A stretch of DNA of 64,000 nucleotides from Psychromonas sp. MME1. GTDB taxonomy: Bacteria; Pseudomonadota; Gammaproteobacteria; Enterobacterales; Psychromonadaceae. The notes under the pieces are model-generated. The model had not been told where the DNA came from. It worked only from the letters and a program-made list of their open reading frames with translations, and did not search any database. Location: positions 3,309,629-3,373,628 of the forward strand of contig NZ_CP160906.1 of the NCBI RefSeq assembly GCF_041080865.1, written 5' to 3'. Below, piece by piece: positions 27,208-36,407 of this stretch; the first letter of the stretch is position 1; every line of letters begins with the position of its first letter. Both the position numbers and the translations under genes were made by a program.

Positions 27208-27847
27208 CCAATATGATGTCATTGTTTTTGACTGTGATGGGGTTATTCTTGATTCGAATAACCTCAAAATTGACGCCATGCGAGTGGCGCTAGAGAATTT
27301 AGCTTACCCTCAATCTGAAGTTGATGCTGCAGTAGGCTATTTCGCAGTCAATTTCGGCAAAAGCCGATTTCATCATATTGCATACTTTGTTGATCATATA
27401 CTCTCTGGCATTTACGACAGAGAGGCAGCCTATGATGCTTTGCTTTCCGATTACTCTAAAGCTTGCAAACAGTTATACATGACTGCTGAAATGACGGAGA
27501 ACTTTAACTTAGTATTAGAGAATGTTAGTGCAGCTAAGCATGTTGCCAGCGGATCAGAGCAGGAAGAGTTGCGCCAAGTTTTCGAAGAACGCGGCTTAGC
27601 AAGACATTTTGGTTATATTCTTGGCTCTCCAACAGCCAAATCTGAAAACGTCGCACAAATTATTTCTGAATACAAAGAAAAAAAAATACTGATGGTTGGT
27701 GATGCGAAGTCAGATTTCGATGCGGCCAGAGTAAATAGTATTGATTTCGCATTTTATGCGCCCTACTCCAATGTGCAAGGGCAAATGTTAAACCACGCCT
27801 CAATGTACGGGTTTCCAGTCATACACAGCTTTAAAGAGGTACTCTAA
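27194..27847 (+). CDS. HAD-superfamily phosphatase
   Basis: A 217-residue HAD hydrolase with motif I FDCDGVILDSN (residues about 12-22), a helical C1-type cap, motif II in KHVASGS and motif IV MVGDAKSDFDAA. It overlaps the aldolase gene by 14 bases and its TAA overlaps the start of the KdsB-like gene. In ulosonate pathways a phosphatase acts before CMP activation (KdsC or NeuB/NeuA-linked steps). This protein has a different cap from KdsC but could play that part. The substrate is inferred from context only. Confidence 0.82.
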   Translation: MVKFSQYDVIVFDCDGVILDSNNLKIDAMRVALENLAYPQSEVDAAVGYFAVNFGKSRFHHIAYFVDHILSGIYDREAAYDALLSDYSKACKQLYMTAEMTENFNLVLENVSAAKHVASGSEQEELRQVFEERGLARHFGYILGSPTAKSENVAQIISEYKEKKILMVGDAKSDFDAARVNSIDFAFYAPYSNVQGQMLNHASMYGFPVIHSFKEVL

Positions 27848-28584
27848 TGAATAAAGATAACTACGCAGTTATCATTCCGGCTCGTTTCAAATCTAGCCGT
27901 TTTCCAGGGAAGCCATTGGTCGATATCTGTGGTAAACCAATGATACAGCATGTATGGGAGCGTTGTGTTAGTGCTGTAGGACTAGCTAAAGTTTATGTAG
28001 CCACTGACGACCATCGAATCTCAGATGCAGCAATGAGTTTTGGCGCTCAAGTTGTCATGACCAGTGATAACTGCTTGACAGGCACCGATCGATTGGCTGA
28101 AGCGAATCATACATTGGATTTGGATTTTGTGATTAATGTTCAGGGGGATGAACCGTTGATCAATCCTGATGATATTCGCATGGTACGAGACCGCTTTTTG
28201 CAAACGGGTAATATTACCAATGCGATGTGCCGCATTCATAGCAAGGAAGAGTTCTTTAGCTTGACTGTGCCTAAGGTGGTTACATCTAAATCAGGAAAAC
28301 TGCTTTACATGAGTCGAGGAGGGGTGCCGTTGAATAAAGCAGGCGAGTTCAAAGAGGGCTGGAAACAGGTATGTATTTATGCCTTCTCTCGTGAGCAGTT
28401 GAACTTCTTTGCCAGCAATGCAAAGAAAACACCGCTGGAACAGCATGAAGATATTGAGATCCTGCGTTTCTTAGAGAATGATTATCAGATAGATATGGTG
28501 CAAGTTGAGTCTGGTTCTATAGCCGTGGATGTGCCAACAGACTTAGATGTCGTTTTACAATTGATGCGAAATGAATCTAAATAG
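27847..28584 (+). CDS. KdsB-like CMP-ulosonate (3-deoxy-manno-octulosonate) cytidylyltransferase
   Basis: A 245-residue nucleotidyltransferase with IIPARFKSSRFPGKPL, YVATDDHRI, NVQGDEPLI and a C-terminal HEDIEILRFLEN segment, as in KdsB. KdsB uses CTP to activate Kdo for lipid A core synthesis. A copy inside a surface polysaccharide operon next to an aldolase and a phosphatase is probably a paralogue for a Kdo-like or other ulosonic acid in the repeat unit, though it could be the only kdsB; the rest of the genome would decide. Confidence 0.88.
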   Translation: MNKDNYAVIIPARFKSSRFPGKPLVDICGKPMIQHVWERCVSAVGLAKVYVATDDHRISDAAMSFGAQVVMTSDNCLTGTDRLAEANHTLDLDFVINVQGDEPLINPDDIRMVRDRFLQTGNITNAMCRIHSKEEFFSLTVPKVVTSKSGKLLYMSRGGVPLNKAGEFKEGWKQVCIYAFSREQLNFFASNAKKTPLEQHEDIEILRFLENDYQIDMVQVESGSIAVDVPTDLDVVLQLMRNESK

Positions 28585-29602
28585 CAGAGTGAGAAGATAT
28601 TCTTTAGTATATCGACTTTACTTTATCTTGATTAGTATAGCTTTATCTTTAATATACTCTCAGAGATCATTGTATAACGATAGAAATGATACTTTAGCCT
28701 ATTTTAAACAGTTTTCATGTGAATTTGTTGCTAATCCGAATTGCTATCTTTTTGCTTCTGAATCAATAGCTGTGTTTTTCAATTTTTTTGTCGAAGCAAG
28801 TGCTAAAGTGTTGTCAGGGCTACCGCTCGACGCTCTACTTTCTTACAAGTTGTTTCTCTTTCTTTTTGCACTACTAGTAACGTTAAGCGCAGTTGCATTT
28901 TCTGTATGTCATGCACGTAATTCTATATTTGTCTTTATGTTGATTTTTCTTGATCCAAGATTTTTTGAATTATCAACTAATACATTAAAGCAAGGCTTGG
29001 CTTTTATTGCTATATTAATTTCTTTTGAACTTGCAATGAGAGGTAGTAAATATTCATTACTAGTAAAATTAGTGTCTTCTTTTTCTCATGTCTCGGGTGC
29101 AGTAGCCTTTTGTCTTGTTAGAAAGAAAATTAGCTTTCTTTCTATTTTTTGCATTATATTGTTTCTTGTTGTTTTTGAATTTATCGGCGGGCTGTCCTTT
29201 TTAGCAAAGTATTTAGACTATGGTAAGTTGCACTATTATTTAGCTCAGTCTGAAGGTGAGATTTATAGCTTTACTAGTGTTTTTTCAATGGTTTATATTT
29301 TTGTTATGGTGGCGGCTATTCCACTTTACCTAAAAACAAATGATGTCAAGTTTTTGTCATCATTTAACTTTGCTTTTTTTTGTTTTGTAGCTGCTTTAAT
29401 AACTTATAAAATTGGTATTGGATATCGTTTTACATTCTACATGGCACCTTTTATTTCTCTTCTTGTTGACCGCTTAATGTGGAATGTTAAATCTCTATAT
29501 GGGAGTGGCTATTACTACTTTTTTGTTTTTATTGTGCTGGTTGTTTTTGGTTCACGTTTTTTGGGTAATTACAAATTTATAATGGGACATATAGCGGGTT
29601 AA
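28571..29602 (+). CDS. wzy: Wzy-type O-antigen/polysaccharide polymerase (EpsG-like)
   Basis: A 343-residue protein with roughly ten membrane segments and little else. RSLYNDRNDTLAYFKQF near the N-terminus, STNTLKQGLAFIAILISFEL and a following SFSHVSGAVAF resemble the EpsG/Wzy group (D-x-x-Y, R/KQG-x-A and H-x-S). It should join repeat units in the periplasm, with Wzz limiting the length. It overlaps the KdsB-like gene by 14 bases. Its base composition is AT-rich, as usual for wzy. Confidence 0.75.
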   Translation: MNLNSRVRRYSLVYRLYFILISIALSLIYSQRSLYNDRNDTLAYFKQFSCEFVANPNCYLFASESIAVFFNFFVEASAKVLSGLPLDALLSYKLFLFLFALLVTLSAVAFSVCHARNSIFVFMLIFLDPRFFELSTNTLKQGLAFIAILISFELAMRGSKYSLLVKLVSSFSHVSGAVAFCLVRKKISFLSIFCIILFLVVFEFIGGLSFLAKYLDYGKLHYYLAQSEGEIYSFTSVFSMVYIFVMVAAIPLYLKTNDVKFLSSFNFAFFCFVAALITYKIGIGYRFTFYMAPFISLLVDRLMWNVKSLYGSGYYYFFVFIVLVVFGSRFLGNYKFIMGHIAG

Positions 29603-29607
29603 TTATT

Positions 29608-30504
29608 ATGAAAACACTCCCAGTTTTAATTCTGGTTTTTAATCGAATTGATGCCTTAGCACGACAGATAGCCGTACTAAAAATTTATAAAGCGCAACGA
29701 ATTTTTATTGCTTGCGATGGTGGTAGACCAGAGAAAGAAGGTGAATTAGAGAACGTTGAAAAAGTTAAGCAAGAGTTGTTACACCTTATTGACTGGCCTT
29801 GTGAGATAAAAACCCTTTTCCGTGATGAAAATCTCGGTTGTAAACTTGCCGTGAGTCAAGCTGTGCAATGGTTTTTCGCTCAGGTTGGTGAAGGTATCGT
29901 GCTAGAAGATGACTGCATTCCGTCCCCCGCTTTTTTTTCTTATGTTGCCGAAATGCTGGATGTTTACCGCAATGATAAACGTGTGGCAACTATTGGTGGG
30001 CGGCGTGAGCTATTAGGTGAAGGGACCCCTAAGTTTTCATCAAAATTTTTTTGCTGGGGTTGGGCGAGTTGGGGCGACCGTATTAATGGAATAGATGTTG
30101 AGTTTGGTTATCAAAAGCATCTTCCTGCCAATATAAATACAGAGCTGAGCTTTGCCGAAAAACAGCATGTTAAAGGGATACACAATTTGATGCTGACAGG
30201 AATGGTTAATTCTTGGGCATATTCTTATGATCTGTGGTTTCGTGCGCAGGGGCAATTGCATTTAGTGCCCGCCAAAAACTACATATCAAACGTTGGCATC
30301 GGCAGTGGCACGCATGACACTAAGCAAAAAGAAGATGGTATTGCCTCACATGACACTTACGACAGTCTAACTGAACTGATTCCAGTGCAGCGTGATGCCG
30401 ACTACATGCAAGCGTATTTTCGTCAAGTTTATTCACCGTTAAAAATATTACTGTTTCCATTTGTTGGTGATATTAAACGATTCTTAAGAAAGTTGAGCGC
30501 ATAA
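29608..30504 (+). CDS. Glycosyltransferase, GT-A (GT2-like) fold
   Basis: A 298-residue soluble protein beginning LPVLILVFNRIDALARQI, with IACDGGRP, DENLGCKLAVSQAV and the DXD-like VLEDDCIPS near residue 106, then FCWGWASWGDR. This is the nucleotide-diphospho-sugar transferase fold of family-2-like enzymes. It is likely one of the cytoplasmic transferases that builds the repeat unit. Donor and acceptor are not deducible. Confidence 0.8.
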   Translation: MKTLPVLILVFNRIDALARQIAVLKIYKAQRIFIACDGGRPEKEGELENVEKVKQELLHLIDWPCEIKTLFRDENLGCKLAVSQAVQWFFAQVGEGIVLEDDCIPSPAFFSYVAEMLDVYRNDKRVATIGGRRELLGEGTPKFSSKFFCWGWASWGDRINGIDVEFGYQKHLPANINTELSFAEKQHVKGIHNLMLTGMVNSWAYSYDLWFRAQGQLHLVPAKNYISNVGIGSGTHDTKQKEDGIASHDTYDSLTELIPVQRDADYMQAYFRQVYSPLKILLFPFVGDIKRFLRKLSA

Positions 30505-30505
30505 G

Positions 30506-31919
30506 GTGGAATATTTATATTATACTGTTTCACCTGAAGGTGATCTTATTCTAGTTGATAGTAATGGTGGTGCACATAATGCAGATTATTCCTCCTTTGC
30601 ACACCAGCAATTTGTTAATACTGTCGGGAATAATTACTCTAGTAGTCTGAATGCTTTAGGTGTCAGTGATTATTCGAATGAGATATTTTTACAATATTTT
30701 GTTCGCCAACAAGAGTGGAACAATGTTGCTAAAAAACATGTAAAACGACAGGCTGCTAAGGGCAAGAGCTTAAATGAGCGGTTGTGGAATGATTTATTAG
30801 TCCGGTCACCAAGATTAAATAAACCATTTAGTATGGGCATGTTTTATACAAAGCTGTTGGTGGCTGCACTAGCAATTTGGTTATTAGTTGTAGCGCGCAA
30901 GCTCAAATGCAAGTCTGATGTGCTAGCCCCTAACGCAAAATTATGTGTTGTAAGGTCCAAGGCCAGCTTATCTAAACTGCGTGCCGTAAAAGAGGAGCTT
31001 GGACTGACGATCATAAGTGAGGACATAGTATATAAAACGGACCTTATGCCATCAATGTTGTCGTACCTATCATATGGTGCTGTACTTAAAGCATTGCCTA
31101 TTCTGATATTAGCCACTATTAAAGATGGAAAAGCAATTAATCGTGAGCTTGGCGTGTTATTTGGGGATGACTTACGGTTAGCGATACTAAATACTTACCC
31201 TGCTAGAATTGTCCTTAAGTGCTGGTATCAGTATGCCCTCGGTGGAATTGTTGATAAGTCCAATCTAGGTGCTCTTTACACTGGCAATAAAGAAGAATCG
31301 CTTTGCAATGGTAGAACAAAAAATTGCTAACCGACAAGCTATAGAGTTGGTGTGTGTTCCTCATGGTTTAGAGTATAGCTTCTTGTTTCCAGGCGGGGTG
31401 GCGGGTAATAAGTTTTATTGTACATCACTGAATGCATTAAATAAATTCTCGGAAATTTATCCTCATGTAAAGTCTGTTTTCAGTAATGAACTGCAGGAAA
31501 AACTCTATTCGTTGGGTGGATTAGTTAATCTTAATGAGCCTAAACGAATAGTTTTTTTTACCGAGTCGCGTGATGTAGATGTTAACCGTAAAATTATCGA
31601 AGACCTGAAAAATGCAGGGTTATCATTTTCACTAAAGTTACACCCTAAAGATGATGAAACTAATTATGCCTGTTTTCCAGATATTGATATCGAGGAAGAC
31701 TATTCTAGAGCAATTACGAGTGTTATCTGTATAGCTCGAAAATCGACAGTGCTTATTGAGGCATTATTTAATCAATCTTTACCCATTGCTTATATTAGAG
31801 ATTCAAAAGATACATATTATGTCACTTCGGTTTTTCCATCATTAAATGATGCGTCAATTGTAAAGTGCAATAATTATTTTGAATTATTAGATTTCATAAA
31901 GAATAATGCGAGGAAATAA
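30506..31919 (+). pseudogene. GT-B-like glycosyltransferase gene interrupted by a single-base frameshift
   Basis: A GTG at 30506 opens a 274-codon frame that ends at 31330. The following 216-codon frame (31269-31919) continues the protein: in its frame NRFAMVEQKIANRQAIELVC carries on directly from YTGNK in the first. One extra base around 31290-31296 (AAAGAAGAATCGC) explains the break. The C-terminal half has VCVPHGLEYSF, FSLKLHPKDDE and ICIARKSTVLIEAL, like GT-B enzymes with an HP motif (Kdo, sialyl and polysialyl transferases). I infer a possible ulosonate transferase. Joined, it would be about 470 residues. Whether the frameshift is real or an assembly error is unresolved. Confidence 0.75.
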
Positions 31920-32953
31920 TGTTTTCAGAGAAAGTACTACTTATTACCGGTGGAACAGGATCTTTTGGTAATGCGGTTTTGAATCGCTTTTTAGAAACAG
32001 ATGTTAAAGAAATACGTATTTTTTCCCGTGATGAGAAAAAACAAGATGATATGCGCAAGAAATATAAATCGGATAAATTGAAGTTTTATATCGGTGATGT
32101 CCGTGATTATCAAAGCGTGTCTAATGCTATTCGTGGTGTTGATTATATTTATCATGCTGCAGCATTAAAGCAGGTTCCATCTTGTGAGTTTTATCCGTTA
32201 GAAGCGGTTAAAACCAACGTGTTGGGCACAGAAAACGTACTTGAGGCCGCTATTCAACACGGTGTTGAAAGAGTTGTTTGTTTAAGTACAGACAAAGCTG
32301 TTTACCCCATTAATGCGATGGGGATCTCTAAGGCAATGATGGAAAAAGTGATTGTTGCAAAATCTCGTAATGTGCCCAAAGGCATGACGATCTGTACCAC
32401 TCGCTACGGTAATGTGATGGCTTCACGCGGCAGTGTTATCCCTCTTTTCTGTCGTCAAATTATTGAAGGTAAATCGTTAACGGTAACTGATCCCAACATG
32501 ACCCGTTTTATGATGACTTTAGACGATGCTGTAGACTTGGTTCTACATGCATTTGAATACGGCGATAACGGTGATATTTTTGTCCAAAAAGCGCCAGGTG
32601 CGACCATCGATGTGCTGACCAAAGCTATCTTTAACATTATGGATAAGCCTAATCATGAAGTGAATGTGATTGGTACACGCCATGGTGAGAAGTTGTATGA
32701 AGCACTTTGTAGTCGTGAAGAAATGTTTGTCGCTGAAGATCAAGGCGGCTATTATCGCATTCCTGCTGACAATCGTGATTTGAACTATGCGCAGTATATG
32801 GAAGAAGGCGAGAAAGACCTTTCTGTCGTTGAAGATTATAACTCGCATAATACCGAGCGTTTAGATGTCGCTGGAATGGAAGCATTACTGCTTAAGTTAG
32901 ATTTTATGCGCGAGATTAAAGCTGGCAACTTAAATGTACCAGAGGGCGTATAG
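31919..32953 (+). CDS. fnlA: UDP-GlcNAc 4,6-dehydratase/5-epimerase, FnlA/WbjB/CapE-like
   Basis: A 344-residue SDR enzyme with TGGTGSFGNAVL near residue 11, FSRDEKKQDDMRKKY, HAAALKQVPSCEF and STDKAVYPINAMGISKAMME, the catalytic set of FlaA1/WbjB dehydratases. The C-terminal GTRHGEKLYEAL is also typical. FnlA starts UDP-L-FucNAc synthesis from UDP-GlcNAc. fnlB- and fnlC-like genes follow directly. It shares one base with the preceding stop (TAATG). Confidence 0.93.
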   Translation: MFSEKVLLITGGTGSFGNAVLNRFLETDVKEIRIFSRDEKKQDDMRKKYKSDKLKFYIGDVRDYQSVSNAIRGVDYIYHAAALKQVPSCEFYPLEAVKTNVLGTENVLEAAIQHGVERVVCLSTDKAVYPINAMGISKAMMEKVIVAKSRNVPKGMTICTTRYGNVMASRGSVIPLFCRQIIEGKSLTVTDPNMTRFMMTLDDAVDLVLHAFEYGDNGDIFVQKAPGATIDVLTKAIFNIMDKPNHEVNVIGTRHGEKLYEALCSREEMFVAEDQGGYYRIPADNRDLNYAQYMEEGEKDLSVVEDYNSHNTERLDVAGMEALLLKLDFMREIKAGNLNVPEGV

Positions 32954-32954
32954 C

Positions 32955-34057
32955 ATGAATATTGTCGTTACGGGGGCAAATGGTTTTATCGGTAAAAACC
33001 TCTGCACCATGCTCGCTGAACAAGGCTATACCGATTTAATTAAAGTTGACATTGAAACTTCTCGTGATGAGCTCGCTGGCTATTTGCAGTCTGCTGACTT
33101 TGTGTATCATCTTGCTGGTATTAACGGCCAAAAGATGACTCTGAGTTTCAAGAAGGTAATGCGCATCTAACAACGTTTATTGTTGATGAATTGCGTAAAG
33201 CAGGCAAGCGTACACCGATAATGGTGAGCTCTTCGATTCAAGCAGAACACGACAATCCCTATGGCACGAGTAAGGCTCAAGCTGAACAAGCTTTAGTTGA
33301 ATATAGCTCTGAAACTGCGGCTGATTATTATATTTACCGCTTTCCAAATGTATTTGGTAAATGGTGCCGACCAAACTATAACTCTTTTGTTGCTACCTTT
33401 TGTCACAACATCGTAAACGATATTGAAATAACGATAGATAACCCTGAAGCCCCTGTTACCTTGGTTTACATAGATGATGTTTGTGCAGAGTTAGTTTCTT
33501 TACTATCGAGTAAGAAAGAGACAGGTTTAAATTTTGTTAAGCCTGAATACCCGACTACTGTTGGCGATGTTGCGAAGCAGTTACGCGCATTCAAAGCTAG
33601 CAGAGAAAACTTAGTGACTGAAAATGTCGGTACTGGGTTAACCCGTACACTTTATTCTACTTACCTAAGTTATTTTTCGCCTTCACAGTTCAGTTATACC
33701 GTACCAAGCTATGGTGATGAACGTGGTGTTTTCTGTGAAATGCTTAAAACAAAGGAATCGGGGCAATTTTCTTTTTTTACTGCTCATCCTGGCATCACTC
33801 GTGGTGGCCATTATCACCATTCTAAGAATGAGAAGTTTTTGGTTATCAAAGGTAAGGCTCTGTTTAAATTTGAACAAATCATTACTGGCGAGCGTTATGA
33901 ATTAGTCGTTGATGCTATTCGTCCCGAAATTGTTGAGACGGTGCCTGGTTGGTCTCACGATGTCACGAATGTGGGCTGCGATGAATTAGTTGTAATGCTG
34001 TGGGCAAATGAGATTTTTGACCGAGAAGCCCCCGATACGATTGCCAAGCCACTTTAA
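32955..34057 (+). pseudogene. fnlB: FnlB/WbjC/CapF-like reductase, broken by a one-base deletion
   Basis: From ATG 32955 the frame reads MNIVVTGANGFIGKNLC to HLAGINGQK, then runs to a stop at 33168. The rest (33191-34057, containing YGTSKAQAEQAL and the cupin-like end GITRGGHYHHSKNEKFLVI) is in another frame. Adding one A to the run at 33130-33133 restores QKDDSEFQEGNAHLTTF and a single protein of about 367 residues, the normal size of this bifunctional reductase with SDR and cupin domains. It acts after FnlA toward UDP-L-FucNAc. A homopolymer indel is a common sequencing error, so the gene may be intact. Confidence 0.85.
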
Positions 34058-34071
34058 GAGCGACTATTGAA

Positions 34072-35201
34072 ATGAAAAAATTAAAAGTTATGTCTGTGGT
34101 CGGTACTCGACCTGAAATTATTCGCCTGTCACGCGTTTTAGCTAAGCTAGATGAGCACTGTGAACATATTTTAGTCCACACTGGCCAAAATTATGACTTC
34201 GAGCTTAATGAAGTTTTCTTTAATGACTTGGGTGTGCGTAAGCCTGACTACTTTCTTAGTGCGGCAGGTAAAAATGCAGCGGAAACGATTGGGCAAGTCA
34301 TCATTAAAGTTGACCAGGTGCTCGAAGAAGTAGAGCCTGATGCCATGTTAGTGCTAGGCGATACCAACTCGTGCATTTCAGCTTTACCGGCTAAACGTCG
34401 TAAAGTACCTATCTTTCATATGGAAGCAGGTAACCGTTGTTTTGACCAACGTGTTCCAGAAGAGACAAATCGCCGTATAGTGGATCATACTTCAGATATA
34501 AACCTTACCTATAGCAGCATTGCTCGCGATTACTTGCTTGCCGAAGGTTTGCCTGCTGATCGTGTTATAAAAACAGGCAGCCCGATGTTTGAAGTGCTGA
34601 ATCACTATATGCCGCAGATTGATGCCTCTGATGTATTAACCCGATTGGGTCTCGAAAAAGGTCAGTTTTTTGTTGTGAGTGCCCATCGTGAAGAGAATGT
34701 CGACTCACCTAAGCAACTAGCAAAGTTAGCTGAGACCTTGAATACGGTCGCTGAGCATTATGGTCTGCCTGTTATTGTCTCAACACACCCTGAACGCGTA
34801 ATCGAATTGAAGCGCAAGGTTTGCAGTTCCATCCGAATGTTCAATTACTGAAACCGCTGGGATTCCATGATTATAATCACCTGCAAAAGAGTGCAAAGGC
34901 AGCCCTTTCAGACAGCGGCACGATTAATGAAGAATCTTCAATTATGAATTTCCCTGCGCTTAATTTGCGTGAAGCCCACGAGCGACCAGAAGGTATGGAA
35001 GAAGCATCCGTTATGATGGTTGGCTTAGGCGTTGAGCGGGTGATGCAAGGTTTACAGATTTTGGAGTCACAGCCATCAGGTGATGAGCGACTGCTTCGAC
35101 CAGTTTACGATTACAGCATGCCTAATGTATCTGATAAGGTTGTCCGGATACTTCATTCGTATACTGACTATGTTAAACGTGTTGTTTGGAAGGAATACTA
35201 A
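34072..35201 (+). pseudogene. fnlC: FnlC/WbjD/CapG-like UDP-N-acetyl sugar 2-epimerase, broken by a one-base deletion
   Basis: The first 259 codons (VVGTRPEIIRLSRVL, HTGQNYDFELNEVFF, VLGDTNSC, HMEAGNRCFDQRVPEETNRR, SAHREENVD) are a WecB-type epimerase. The frame is lost after STHPE near 34791 and resumes in the frame containing HPNVQLLKPLGFHDY (from 34821). One missing base between CCCT and GAACG at 34791/34792 would give STHPRTRNRIEAQGLQFHPN and a protein of about 376 residues. FnlC performs the last step to UDP-L-FucNAc. A sequencing error or a true mutation cannot be told apart here. Confidence 0.85.
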
Positions 35202-35204
35202 CCA

Positions 35205-36407
35205 GTGCGTATAGCTATGTTTCCAGACGATTATTTGCCCGATAGTACGCTTGTTCATGCTAAAATGTTCCATGAACTAGCCATTGAATTAAAAAGACTA
35301 GGTCATGAAGCAATAATTATTACCCCTAGTCATGGAAAGCAAGCTGAACATTTGAAAATTGATTTTATTGATGATATTGAAGTTTGGCGTTTTAGAAACC
35401 CACCGATGCGAGGGCAAGGTAAAATAAAAAGGCTCATTAGTGAGTCTTTATTATCTTATAATTCATATAGAGCGTTGAAAAATTTTGATAAGCTTGGTAC
35501 ATTTGATGCGTGCATTAATTACTCCCCCTCTATATTTTTTGGTGCGTTAATGCACTGGTTTAAAAAAAAACAGAACGCTTACATTTACCTTATTTTAAGA
35601 GATATATTTCCTCAATGGGTAATTGATGAAGGAATTATTTCCCCTAAATCTCCTTTAGCATATTATTTTCGTTTTTTCGAAAAATTAAACTACAAGTCTG
35701 CTAACTCAATAGGGCTTATGTCGCAAGCAAATATAGACTACTTTTCGAAATTTTATCCACATATAAGTAATTTGCAAGTTTTAAGAAATTGGGCAGATAT
35801 TACCCCTTATAATTCTTCATTGGATAGGAATATTCGGAAAGAGTTTAGCTTAGAAAATAAAGTTATCTTTTTTTATGGAGGTAATATTGGTCATGCTCAA
35901 GATATGGGCAATATTTTACGTTTAGTTAAAAAAATGAAGGTACATAAAAATGCTCATTTTTTGTTAGTAGGGCAAGGTGACGAAGTAGATTTAGTTTTGA
36001 AAACTAAGTTAAGGGATAATCTTGATAATATTACTTTCCTACCGTCTGTTAACCAAGATCAATATAAACAATTATTACTCCAAGTTGATGTTGGATTATT
36101 TTCTTTAGCAAAAACGCATAAAGCACATAATTTCCCGGGTAAATTATTAGGTTATATGGTGCAATCTTTACCTATTTTAGGAAGTGTGAATGAAGGGAAT
36201 GATCTAATTAAATTTATTAATGATGAAGGAGCTGGTAATGCTTTCGTTAATGGTGAAGATGAAAATTTATTTAATGCGGCAGTTTTATTATTTAAAAATA
36301 AAAGTTATCGAATAGCTGCTGGGTTACAGGCAAATAGAGTATTAAAAGAAAGCTTTTCAGTTGAAGCGGCTGCAGCTCAGTTAATTGAAACTATAGGAAA
36401 AAAATGA
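35205..36407 (+). CDS. GT4-family glycosyltransferase, WbuB-like (probable L-FucNAc transferase)
   Basis: A 400-residue GT-B enzyme with GTG start. The N-terminus MRIAMFPDDYLPDSTLVHAK, RDIFPQWVIDEG and the donor-site regions FFYGGNIGHAQDMGNIL and HNFPGKLLGYMVQSLPILG follow the WbuB pattern of E. coli O-antigen loci, where wbuB directly follows fnlABC. The same order here supports transfer of L-FucNAc. It ends in a 4-base overlap (ATGA) with the next gene. Confidence 0.85.
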   Translation: MRIAMFPDDYLPDSTLVHAKMFHELAIELKRLGHEAIIITPSHGKQAEHLKIDFIDDIEVWRFRNPPMRGQGKIKRLISESLLSYNSYRALKNFDKLGTFDACINYSPSIFFGALMHWFKKKQNAYIYLILRDIFPQWVIDEGIISPKSPLAYYFRFFEKLNYKSANSIGLMSQANIDYFSKFYPHISNLQVLRNWADITPYNSSLDRNIRKEFSLENKVIFFYGGNIGHAQDMGNILRLVKKMKVHKNAHFLLVGQGDEVDLVLKTKLRDNLDNITFLPSVNQDQYKQLLLQVDVGLFSLAKTHKAHNFPGKLLGYMVQSLPILGSVNEGNDLIKFINDEGAGNAFVNGEDENLFNAAVLLFKNKSYRIAAGLQANRVLKESFSVEAAAAQLIETIGKK

